Below, one piece after another: positions 1 to 7,130 of a stretch of DNA of 21,891 bases. The notes under the pieces were generated by a model, which made no database searches, was not told where the DNA came from, and saw only the letters and a list, made by a program, of their open reading frames with translations. The position numbers were made by a program, and so were the translations under genes. Position 1 is the stretch's first letter. Each line of letters opens with the position of its first letter. Source of the stretch: Corticimicrobacter sp040137905 (lineage in GTDB: Bacteria > Pseudomonadota > Gammaproteobacteria > Burkholderiales > Burkholderiaceae_B); assembly GCF_040137905.1 (NCBI RefSeq), contig NZ_JBEFDG010000059.1, positions 1-21,891 of the forward strand, read 5' to 3'.

Positions 1-19
1 GAGTCGGAGTCGGAGTCGG
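1..19. repeat. Hexamer tandem repeat (GAGTCG)x3
   Basis: Three tandem copies of GAGTCG, plus one further G, sit at the very start of the window. The array may continue outside it. The remainder of 1-169, downstream of the stop of the SbcC-like gene, shows no gene I can support. It holds only a weak 5-bp hairpin (102-106 with 111-115) that lacks a T-tract. Confidence 0.6.
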
Positions 20-169
20 CAACATGCTCCGTCACGCAGGAGCCTGCACGGCCGACACCTATTGCGCTACCAGAACAGGAACCCGCTACCCTGCCGCCAG
101 TCCTGCCCAAGCAGGCCAACAAAACGCAACGCACAGAACCATCAAGCCCGACACCCGCCGAGCCCGCCT

Positions 170-2854
170 CTACGTCGTCACCCCCGACTGCGCGGTAAAT
201 GGCGTGCGCACCGGCACGCCCATGTCGCGCCACTTGTCGGGGTGGCAGGTCAGCAACAGGATCTGGTGGCGCTGCGCCGCATCGAACAGCATGCGTTTCA
301 TCTGCGCCAGACGGGCCTCGTCGGTGTGTACCAGCGCATCATCCAGAATCAGCAACGTGGGGCGACCGGCCTGCTGCAAGAGGTCGGCATAGGCCAGGCG
401 GCAGGCCAGTCCGATCTGCTCTCTCGACCCAAAGCTGAGTGCCTCCAGCGGCGTGCCCAGCCTGCCATCGCGGGTCAGGGATGCGGGCTGCAGGGTTTCA
501 TCCAGTGCAATGCCGGCCTGTGGGTAGAGCAACGGCAAGTAGCGCTGCAGGTGCTGTTGCAGCGGTGCCTGCAAGCGACCGATGAGGATCTGGCGCTTGT
601 CTGACAGCAACTGCACCAGCAGTTGCAAAGCCTGCGCGCGCTGTGCCAGTTGCTGGCGACGACGCTCGGCCTGTTCGAAGGTGGCATCGGCTTCTGCATA
701 TTGCGTGTCCAGTCCCTGCGCCCCCAGGCTTTCCAGTTGGGCACGCAGGACATCCAGGCGATGCCCCAGTTCGAGAAAAGCCGTTTCCTGGTGCCGGGCG
801 CTCTGCGTCAGGCGCTGGATATCCTGCTCCAGCAGATCGGGGCGGGCAGCATCGATGTCGCGCTGGCGGGCTTCGATACGGGCCTGCTGAGCCTGTGCCT
901 CGGCCTGCAGCGTGAGCAGGCGCTCCCGGCCCGCGCGCAGTTGTTGCAGCCGGGCCGGATCGGCCAGCCGGGTCTGTAGCGCCTCATGCTCCTGGTGCGC
1001 ATGGCGGGCCTGTTGCTGAGCCTGCTGGTGCGCCAGCACGGCATCATGCTGCTGGCGCTCGGCCTGCTGCAGATGTTCCCGGCACAGGTCGGCCTGCCGC
1101 CGGGCACCATGCTCGTCCGCTTCGGTCGCGGCGGCTTCGCGCCAGTCCTGACCGGGATGCAGTTGCTGCCAGTGTGTCAGCCACGCCGCCCAGTCCTGTG
1201 TCTGGCGCTGCACCTGCAACTGCAATGCCCCATGCTCCGCTTCCAGCGCGGCCACACCCTTGGCAGCCAGGCTCTGCAGCATGGTCTGCGCATGCTTGCC
1301 GTCGGCCTGATGGCGTTGTGCCTGTGCATGCCGTGCCTCGACCGCTGCCAGCGTCTCCAGCCCCAGGGCCTGAGCGTGTTGCCGACAGCGCGCTTCGAGT
1401 TCGCTGTGACGACGCCCCAGTTCGGCCAGGTCGCGAACACCGGGAATCAGTTCCAGCTCGCCCACACCCGGCAGGCTCAGCGTGGCGGCTTCCAGCAGCG
1501 GCTGCTCGCCCTCGCCCTGCAACATCGCCGCCCCCAACTGCAGGGTCTGCCCCGGCACCAGACGGTAACGGATGCGCGTCGCCAGGCCCTGGCGCTGGAT
1601 ATCCAGTTCGCGCAGTTGCTGTGCATCCTGTCGCCACTGTTTCCAGACAGCTTCGTCCACGGCCAGAGCCGCTTCGGCCTGTTGCGCATCGCGCCAGGCT
1701 TGCTGCCAGCGCTGCGCCTGTGCCAGCCTGTCCTGGAATTCCTGCTGGCGCTGAGCCAGAATCTCGCCCTGCTGCCGCAACTGCAGGCCGCGCAGCGCCG
1801 ACTGGCTGCGCGCCAATGCTTCCTGAGCCTGCTGCCAGGCGGCCTGGGCGCGTGTCGTCTGTGTACGCAGCAGTGCCAGCGCCTGTGCGGTGGACTCCGC
1901 CTGGGCATCGGCCTGCTGGCACGCCTGCGCGCGCGCCTGGGCCTGTTGTTCATCCTGCTGCTGTGCCAGCAGCGTTTCGCGCTGCAACTGCAGATTGAGC
2001 GTGGTCTGGTCGGCCGCCTGCCGGTCCTGTTCTTGCCGGGCCTGCAATTGGCGGATGGCCGCCAGTTTCTGCTCGGCCTCGGCCTGCTGGTGACGCAAGC
2101 ATTCCCAGGGACGCTGGGCACTGTCCTGACGGTGTCGCTGCTGCAAGGTGGCCAGTTCATCAACCTGCTGGCGATAGGCCTGCAGGCGAACCTGCAGAGC
2201 CTCGCTCTGCTGCCTGGCTTCTTCGGCCTGCTGGATCGCCTGCAGATAGGCACCGGTAGGCTTGGCCGTGCGCGCAGTCAGGTACTGGGCCAGCTCGGTT
2301 TCGGCACGTCGCAGCAAGCCATCACCTTCGCGCTGGTCGGATGCGCCCACCATGTCACCCAATGCCTGCTGCAGGTAGTCGGCGGCATGGGCCACCGGCT
2401 CGCGCCATTCCTGACCACTGCCCTGTTCGACCCACAACAGGCCCGGCACGCCCCAGTGCTCGGGCTTGCTCAGTCCTTTTTTGGAATAGCCGAAGCCCAT
2501 CATCTCGGCCAGACGCTGTTCGGCCTCCTCGCCGTCCCATTGCTGATGACCATCACTGAGCAGGCAACGCTTTTTCTTGAGAAATTGCTTGGACAGCCGC
2601 CAGGGCCGCCCCTGCCACAGGAATTCAAGTTCGATCGAGGGCGAGGCGGCGCTGTCGTCCTGCGGCTGCAGATGCGACAGCGTACCGGCACTATAGCGTT
2701 CCAGGAATATCGTGCGGATGGCGCGTGCCAACGTGCTTTTGCCGGCCTCGTTGGGGCCGCTCAGGATGTTCAGGCCCGGCGTCAGGCCATCGACGACAAA
2801 CGGAGCGCGATAGCACTGGAATTGTTCGACACGGATCTGCTGCAATTGCATCAT
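170..2854 (-). CDS. SbcC/YhaN-like coiled-coil AAA ATPase (DNA repair exonuclease ATPase subunit)
   Basis: An 894-residue SMC/Rad50-like ATPase, predicted to be the partner of the nuclease encoded immediately upstream in DNA end processing or recombination. The Walker A motif GPNEAGKST is at residues 33-41. The C-terminal head carries the signature-like SFGSREQIGL near 807 and the Walker B segment LLILDDAL near 834. Between the heads lies a very long, glutamine- and alanine-rich coiled coil. No CxxC zinc hook is visible, and the protein is shorter than classic SbcC (about 1050 residues), so it resembles the YhaN type more. I chose the ATG at 2854 because it overlaps the preceding stop codon as ATGA and has GGAGGA about five bases upstream. 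An ATG at 2851 is the next possibility, and an in-frame ATG at 2869 is less likely. Function is inferred from family motifs. Confidence 0.88.
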   Translation of the reverse strand: MMQLQQIRVEQFQCYRAPFVVDGLTPGLNILSGPNEAGKSTLARAIRTIFLERYSAGTLSHLQPQDDSAASPSIELEFLWQGRPWRLSKQFLKKKRCLLSDGHQQWDGEEAEQRLAEMMGFGYSKKGLSKPEHWGVPGLLWVEQGSGQEWREPVAHAADYLQQALGDMVGASDQREGDGLLRRAETELAQYLTARTAKPTGAYLQAIQQAEEARQQSEALQVRLQAYRQQVDELATLQQRHRQDSAQRPWECLRHQQAEAEQKLAAIRQLQARQEQDRQAADQTTLNLQLQRETLLAQQQDEQQAQARAQACQQADAQAESTAQALALLRTQTTRAQAAWQQAQEALARSQSALRGLQLRQQGEILAQRQQEFQDRLAQAQRWQQAWRDAQQAEAALAVDEAVWKQWRQDAQQLRELDIQRQGLATRIRYRLVPGQTLQLGAAMLQGEGEQPLLEAATLSLPGVGELELIPGVRDLAELGRRHSELEARCRQHAQALGLETLAAVEARHAQAQRHQADGKHAQTMLQSLAAKGVAALEAEHGALQLQVQRQTQDWAAWLTHWQQLHPGQDWREAAATEADEHGARRQADLCREHLQQAERQQHDAVLAHQQAQQQARHAHQEHEALQTRLADPARLQQLRAGRERLLTLQAEAQAQQARIEARQRDIDAARPDLLEQDIQRLTQSARHQETAFLELGHRLDVLRAQLESLGAQGLDTQYAEADATFEQAERRRQQLAQRAQALQLLVQLLSDKRQILIGRLQAPLQQHLQRYLPLLYPQAGIALDETLQPASLTRDGRLGTPLEALSFGSREQIGLACRLAYADLLQQAGRPTLLILDDALVHTDEARLAQMKRMLFDAAQRHQILLLTCHPDKWRDMGVPVRTPFTAQSGVTT

Positions 2855-3969
2855 GCTTCCTCCAGCCACTGGGCCAGAATCGCCAAGGCCTCGCGGCTGG
2901 TGCCGCTGTCGTCGCTTTCCTGGCGGGCCTGCAACTCGGCGATCACTTCGCCGACATAGCCCGATGCCGAGAGCGCGGCCAGCTCCTGTTCTCCGGGATA
3001 GAGTTTCAGGCCATCCTGCTGCACGGACAGGCTGCGCAGCAGCGCCTGCGCACGGGCCAGCGCCTCCTGCAACCGATGCTGGCCGGCCAGGTCGGTGCGC
3101 CCCTCCAGAGTCAGGTCGAGCACGGCCTGTGCTGGCGCTGACTCCAGGCGGGCCACCAGGCGATCCAGGTCATCGGGCACAGCCAGAGTGTCATGCCACT
3201 GCTGCCACACATGATGCGCCACGAACAGCGGCTCGACCGTCGGTGCGACAGAGGCCGTGGCCGATGCGCCGTCATCCCACGCCACCGACAGCACATGGCC
3301 GGCACCGTTGTCCTTGAAGCGGTCGGGTTCGGGCGTACCGCTGTACCAGGTATGCGCGTCAATGCAACGCTGGCCGTGCCAGTCGCCCAGCGCCAGGTAG
3401 TCGAGCCGGGCACGCGCAGCGCGATCAGGGGCGATAGGGTTGGGCGCGTCGATATCGTCCTGCAGGATGCCCTGCACACTGCCGTGGGCCAGCCCGACTC
3501 GACGCCAGCCGGTCGGTGTCCCGGCCTGGTCGAACCAGGTGGTCAGGTCTTCGTAGGTCTGGCGCTGGGTCAGCGGTGCAGGCAGGATCGCCAGACGCGA
3601 GGCATCCAGCAAAATGACTTCGGGCCGCAGCGCCAGATGCGTGCGCGGGCCGGGCAGGCCCAGGCGCTGCGCCTGGGTCCAGACACTCTCGACCAGCGCC
3701 GCATCATGATTGCCCGGCAACAACACCCAGTCGCCATCGAACCCCTGCAGCGCATTGAACAGACGCCGCAACGTGCGCTCGGACACCGTCTGCGCATCGA
3801 ACACGTCGCCCGCGACCAGTACGGCATCGTAGCAGCCCGATTGGGCCAGCGCGGCGATCCGTTCGACCGTACGAAAGCGGGCCTCGGACAGGGCCGCAGC
3901 GTCCTCGGGTTCGAAACGTGCGTACTGACGGCCGATCTGCCAGTCGGCCGTGTGCAGGATGCGGTTCAT
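2851..3969 (-). CDS. SbcD/YhaO-like metallophosphoesterase (DNA repair exonuclease)
   Basis: A 372-residue calcineurin-like phosphoesterase, predicted nuclease subunit working with the ATPase encoded next. The motifs appear in the expected order: LHTADWQIG at 5-13, GDVFD at 54-58, GNHD at 86-89, AHG at 161-163 and GDWH at 195-198. In classic SbcD/Mre11 the first motif is D-x-H; here it is D9-x-Q11, so one usual metal ligand is replaced by glutamine. My recollection is that this HTADWQIG form is common in the YhaO-like branch, so it may mark the subfamily rather than a defect. The gene leads a two-gene operon and overlaps the SbcC-like gene by four bases. No convincing ribosome binding site precedes the ATG at 3969, but an operator-like inverted repeat starts 12 bases upstream. 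Confidence 0.88.
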   Translation of the reverse strand: MNRILHTADWQIGRQYARFEPEDAAALSEARFRTVERIAALAQSGCYDAVLVAGDVFDAQTVSERTLRRLFNALQGFDGDWVLLPGNHDAALVESVWTQAQRLGLPGPRTHLALRPEVILLDASRLAILPAPLTQRQTYEDLTTWFDQAGTPTGWRRVGLAHGSVQGILQDDIDAPNPIAPDRAARARLDYLALGDWHGQRCIDAHTWYSGTPEPDRFKDNGAGHVLSVAWDDGASATASVAPTVEPLFVAHHVWQQWHDTLAVPDDLDRLVARLESAPAQAVLDLTLEGRTDLAGQHRLQEALARAQALLRSLSVQQDGLKLYPGEQELAALSASGYVGEVIAELQARQESDDSGTSREALAILAQWLEEA

Positions 3970-3980
3970 GAGTATTAATT

Positions 3981-4011
3981 TTCCGTATGCGAGGCAAACC
4001 GTTATACGGAA
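3981..4011. promoter_or_regulatory. Operator-like inverted repeat upstream of the SbcD-like gene
   Basis: TTCCGTAT (3981-3988) and ATACGGAA (4004-4011) are perfect 8-bp inverted arms separated by 15 bp. The right arm also forms a second, tighter palindrome, CCGT-TAT-ACGG (4000-4010). The site starts 12 bases upstream of the SbcD-like ATG, and on the minus strand it covers a TATAAC hexamer (4001-4006). That position suits a transcription factor site. It does not match the SOS (LexA) consensus I know, and I could not fit a good -35 element, so both regulator and promoter are uncertain. Confidence 0.45.
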
Positions 4012-4033
4012 GAATTGTACAGAACCGTTTTTA

Positions 4034-4047
4034 CCGCCCCTGGGCGG
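4034..4047. other. GC hairpin between the SbcD-like and permease genes
   Basis: CCGCC (4034-4038) pairs with GGCGG (4043-4047) around a four-base loop, just after the permease stop codon at 4054. On the minus strand the stem is followed by TAAAAAC rather than a T-tract, so it is not a canonical intrinsic terminator. It may still pause transcription or protect the 3' end of the permease transcript. Confidence 0.3.
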
Positions 4048-4053
4048 CCCGTG

Positions 4054-4923
4054 TTATTTCTGCAAGCCCCAACGCTTGATCGTCACGCGCTCCAGCACGT
4101 TGAACACCAGGTTCTCGACCAGCAGGCCGATCACGATCACCATCAACAGACCGGCGAATACGCGATCCGTATACAGCTCATTGCGATTCTGGAAGATGAA
4201 CCAGCCCAATCCGCCCTTGCCCGACGAAGCGCCGAACACCAGTTCGGCTGCGATCAGGGTCCGCCAGGCAAAGGCCCAGCCGATTTTGAGGCCTGACAGG
4301 ATGGACGGCAGCGCGGCCGGCACCAGAATCTGCAGCACATAGCGCAGCCCCTTGAGCCCGTAGTTGCGGCCCGCCATGCGCAAGGTCTCGGGCACACCCT
4401 GGAAACCTGCGTAGGTATTGAGCGCCAGCGGCCACAGTACCGAATGGATCAGAACGAAGATCACGCTGCCCGTGCCCAGACCAAACCACAGCAGCGCCAG
4501 TGGCAACAGCGCGATGGCCGGCAACGGGTTGAACATGGAGGTGAGCGTCGACAGCAGGTCACGCCCGAGCTGGGTGGACACTGCCAGCGTGGTCAGCACG
4601 AATGCCAGGATGATGCCGGCCAGATAGCCCTGCACCAGAATGGTCAGCGAAATCCCGATGCGCTCCAGCAGTTCGCCATTGGCCAGGTCCTGCACCAGCG
4701 CCCGGAAAGTGGCCGTGGCAGTCGGCAGCAGCAGTTCATTGTCCTGCCAGCGCGCCGCCAGTTCCCACAACACGACCAGCAGGATCAGGATGATGCCCTT
4801 GCGCAGCCAGGCCTGCTGCCAGAGCCGCGTCGACAGCGGCAACGCGCGCTCCACCGACACATTGACCACCGGCTGCAGCTCGACCTCGTATTCGGGGCGG
4901 ACAGGAATCGTATGCGCGCTCAT
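4054..4923 (-). CDS. ABC transporter permease, SsuC/TauC type (system 1)
   Basis: A 289-residue inner-membrane permease of the nitrate/sulfonate/taurine importer class (binding-protein-dependent transport inner-membrane family). A cytoplasmic N-terminus of about 40 residues precedes the first membrane span (GIILILLVVLWELAA), followed by about five more hydrophobic segments. The EAA-type coupling loop lies around GLKGLRYVLQILVPAALP, where the ATPase docks. The gene starts in a four-base ATGA overlap with the ATPase gene, so the two are probably translationally coupled. The binding protein most likely to serve it is the divergent gene at 6079-7083. The N-terminus is a little longer than usual for the family. 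The transported substrate cannot be deduced. Confidence 0.93.
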   Translation of the reverse strand: MSAHTIPVRPEYEVELQPVVNVSVERALPLSTRLWQQAWLRKGIILILLVVLWELAARWQDNELLLPTATATFRALVQDLANGELLERIGISLTILVQGYLAGIILAFVLTTLAVSTQLGRDLLSTLTSMFNPLPAIALLPLALLWFGLGTGSVIFVLIHSVLWPLALNTYAGFQGVPETLRMAGRNYGLKGLRYVLQILVPAALPSILSGLKIGWAFAWRTLIAAELVFGASSGKGGLGWFIFQNRNELYTDRVFAGLLMVIVIGLLVENLVFNVLERVTIKRWGLQK

Positions 4924-5768
4924 GCCGCCTGCTCCTGCAAGGCCTGCGCACCGGCCTGACCCGGCTCGGCAAACAGCAGGCGATGAATGCGCTGCGCCGT
5001 GGCCTGGAAACGATGATTGCCGGTACTGTGCAGCCCGAATTCATGACTGTTGATTTCTGCATGCACGCGACCTGGATGCGGCGACAGCAGGGCGATGCGG
5101 CTGCCGACCACCAGGGCTTCCTCGATGGAGTGCGTCACGAACAGCAGGGTGAAGCCAACCTCGTCCCACAGCGCCAGCAGTTCTTCCTGCATTTTGCGAC
5201 GCGTGAGTGCGTCCAGCGCGGCAAACGGCTCATCCATCAGCAGGATGCGCGGTTGCATGGCCAGCGCCCGGGCAATCGCCACGCGCTGCTTCATGCCTCC
5301 GGAAAGCTGGTGCGGATAGGCCTCGGCAAATGCCGCCAGGCCGACCTTCTCTAGATAATGCAGGGCCCGTTCGCCGGCTTCGCGACGCCCCAGTCGCCCC
5401 GAGGCCAGCAGCGGAAACATGACGTTCTGGCGCACGGTTTTCCAGGGCGGCAACTGATCGAACTCCTGGAAGACCACGATCCGATCCGGTCCCGGCTGGC
5501 GGACGACCCGGCCATCGAGCCGGATCTCGCCTTCGACCGGCGGCAGGAAACCGGCCACCGATTTCAGCAGCGTGGACTTGCCGCACCCCGAAGGCCCGAG
5601 CAAGACATAACGCTCGGCCGGGTAAAGATCGAAACTGACCTGATGCGTGGCACGCACCACCCGCTCCGGCGTGCGGTATTCGAGGCTGACGCGATCGACC
5701 TCCAGCAAAGGCGCGGGCAAGGCATGCCCCGGCGCGTCAGATGTGCTGACCAATGAAATATCCGTCAC
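4920..5768 (-). CDS. ABC transporter ATP-binding protein, SsuB/TauB type (system 1)
   Basis: A 282-residue cytoplasmic ATPase that powers the system 1 importer. Visible motifs are Walker A GPSGCGKST at 58-66, the Q-loop VFQEFDQLPPWK near 99-110 (the PPWKT form is typical of the nitrate/sulfonate/taurine family), signature LSGGMKQR at 155-162, Walker B ILLMDEP ending at D179-E180, and the H-loop FVTHS. I prefer a GTG start at 5768 because GAGGG lies seven bases upstream, although an ATG at 5789 and another at 5861 are in frame and have no good ribosome binding site. The gene overlaps the permease gene by four bases and diverges from the substrate-binding protein gene. Confidence 0.92.
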   Translation of the reverse strand: MTDISLVSTSDAPGHALPAPLLEVDRVSLEYRTPERVVRATHQVSFDLYPAERYVLLGPSGCGKSTLLKSVAGFLPPVEGEIRLDGRVVRQPGPDRIVVFQEFDQLPPWKTVRQNVMFPLLASGRLGRREAGERALHYLEKVGLAAFAEAYPHQLSGGMKQRVAIARALAMQPRILLMDEPFAALDALTRRKMQEELLALWDEVGFTLLFVTHSIEEALVVGSRIALLSPHPGRVHAEINSHEFGLHSTGNHRFQATAQRIHRLLFAEPGQAGAQALQEQAA

Positions 5769-5872
5769 CGCGATGCCCTCTTTCTGCATGAATGCATGCC
5801 GCAGCCCACCGGAATCAGGCGGCCTCCGGCTCGAACTGGGCATTGTCCGGCGAGCAGGCACAAAACCGAACG

Positions 5873-5901
5873 ATCATATTTCTATTTTTTTATCATCGAA
5901 A
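5873..5901 (-). promoter_or_regulatory. Candidate sigma-70 promoter for the system 1 ATPase/permease genes
   Basis: Read leftward, TTTCGA (5901-5896) is followed after 17 bp by TATGAT (5878-5873). The -10 matches the consensus at five of six positions and the -35 at only three, but the spacer is very AT-rich. Transcription would begin near 5866, giving a leader of about 100 bases before the GTG start. Confidence 0.35.
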
Positions 5902-5917
5902 TTCATGAGGCAAGCCG

Positions 5918-5950
5918 CGTCTGGCTTCAGCCCCTCAACCAAACCAGACG
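5918..5950. promoter_or_regulatory. Inverted repeat CGTCTGG-N19-CCAGACG in the divergent region
   Basis: Perfect 7-bp arms at 5918-5924 and 5944-5950 lie between the two divergent transport genes. An overlapping shorter repeat, AAGCC (5912-5916) with GGCTT (5923-5927), shares its sequence, so the two could form alternative hairpins. It could be a regulator site or an RNA structure in the leader of the binding-protein gene. No matching family was recognised. Confidence 0.3.
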
Positions 5951-6078
5951 CAATATGCAAATCATTTTCCAGTCCGATCCGGAAACCCGCAGCACCCTAC
6001 TATGGATGGTCTTGCCGCACGGCGTGTCGCACATCGTCCGGCCAGCCTGTTTCAATCTCAGCCCAAGCATCACGCATC

Positions 6079-7083
6079 ATGAAGAAACCGCTGTTCCACT
6101 CCCTGCTGGCACTGGCCGCCTCCCTGTCCATCGGTGCCACGTCGGCCCAGGCCGCTCCCGAAAAACTGGTTCTGGCCGACCAGTACGGCCTGCCCTACCT
6201 GCTCCTGACGGTCGCCAAGGACCAGAAATTCATTGAAACCCGTGCCCGTGAAAACGGTATCGAGGAGCTGACCGTCGAGTGGCACCAGGTGCCCGGCGGC
6301 CCGGAAATCATTGCCGCGCTGCTGTCCGGTTCCATCGACATCGGCGCAGGCGGCCTGGCCCCCCTGCTGACGCTGTGGGATCGTACCCACGACAAGGAAA
6401 ACGTACGGGCCATCGCCGGCCTGAGTGCCGCACCTTCGCTGCTGGTCACCAATCGGGCCGATATCCAGTCGGTCAAGGACTTCAAGCCGACCGACCGCAT
6501 CGCCGTGCCCGGCGTCAAGGTATCCGGTCAGGCGCGCTATCTGCAGATGGCAGCCGCCCAGGCCTTTGGAGAGGATCAATGGGAAAAACTCGACAGCCAG
6601 ACCGTGTCGATGTCGCACCCCGACGCCACCAGCGCCCTGCTGGCCGGCAAGACCGAGATCGTCGCGCACATGTCCAGCGCACCGTTCCAGTATGAGGTGC
6701 TGGCCAGGCCAGGCTTTCATGCGGTCTTCAGCTCATATGATGTGCTGGGCCAGGGTGCGACCTCGACCGTGGCATTTGCCACCGAAAAATTCCGCCAGGA
6801 ACGCCCGCAGGTCTACCAGTCCTTTGTGCAGGCACTGGACGACGCCTCGCGCTTCATCAAGGAGCAGCCTGAAGCCGCGGCCCGCATCTTCAAGACAGCC
6901 ACCCACTCCAATCTGAGCGAGACCGCCATCCTGGAGCTGATCCGCAACCCCGACTTCAGCTTCGACACGGCCCCGGCGCACACCCAGGTACTGGCAGAGT
7001 TCCTGCACAAGGTCGGCTCGCTCAAGCGCAAGCCCGAAACATGGCAGGAGTACTTCTTCGAAAGCACAGGCAACGGCCGCTGA
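6079..7083 (+). CDS. ABC transporter periplasmic substrate-binding protein (system 1)
   Basis: A 334-residue periplasmic binding protein of the NMT1/SsuA/TauA-like group. A classic signal peptide runs from MKK through a hydrophobic core to SAQA, with likely cleavage after residue 25. Family-type segments include QYGLPYLLLTVAKDQ near the mature N-terminus, the glycine-rich GSIDIGAGGLAPLL, and RIAVPGVKVSGQA. The protein is clearly homologous along its whole length to the product of 9261-10295: both share GLPYL, LWDRT, a PGVKVS segment and a C-terminal KPE-(S/T)-W motif. No strong ribosome binding site precedes the ATG at 6079. I chose it because it is the only start that puts a good signal peptide at the N-terminus. 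The gene is followed after 47 bp by the M20 hydrolase gene, presumably co-transcribed. Confidence 0.92.
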   Translation: MKKPLFHSLLALAASLSIGATSAQAAPEKLVLADQYGLPYLLLTVAKDQKFIETRARENGIEELTVEWHQVPGGPEIIAALLSGSIDIGAGGLAPLLTLWDRTHDKENVRAIAGLSAAPSLLVTNRADIQSVKDFKPTDRIAVPGVKVSGQARYLQMAAAQAFGEDQWEKLDSQTVSMSHPDATSALLAGKTEIVAHMSSAPFQYEVLARPGFHAVFSSYDVLGQGATSTVAFATEKFRQERPQVYQSFVQALDDASRFIKEQPEAAARIFKTATHSNLSETAILELIRNPDFSFDTAPAHTQVLAEFLHKVGSLKRKPETWQEYFFESTGNGR

Positions 7084-7130
7084 TCCGCCCCCGGACACCC
7101 GCCTGCTTTGCCCTGCCCACACACGAAGCC

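Larger units (their letters stand above)
5769..6078. other. Divergent intergenic region between the two halves of ABC system 1
   Basis: About 310 bp with no supportable gene separate the leftward ATPase gene from the rightward binding-protein gene. The central part, near 5871-5905, is strikingly AT-rich, with a run of seven T, and probably holds the promoters. Two hairpin or operator candidates lie just to its right (5912-5927 and 5918-5950). Open frames crossing the region are upstream extensions of the flanking genes and lack ribosome binding sites. Confidence 0.6.

Noticed and set aside
102..115. Possible terminator hairpin after the SbcC-like gene
   Set aside because: The stem is only five base pairs and no T-tract follows on either strand.
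986..2959. 657-residue open frame on the plus strand opposite the SbcC-like gene
   Set aside because: It is a shadow frame. The glutamine-rich coiled coil uses CAG codons that read as CTG on the other strand, leaving a long stop-free leucine/glutamine-rich frame with no domain or ribosome binding site.
5647..6078. N-terminal extension of the system 1 binding-protein frame
   Set aside because: It would overlap the divergent ATPase gene and bury the signal peptide inside the protein. The ATG at 6079 gives a normal leader.
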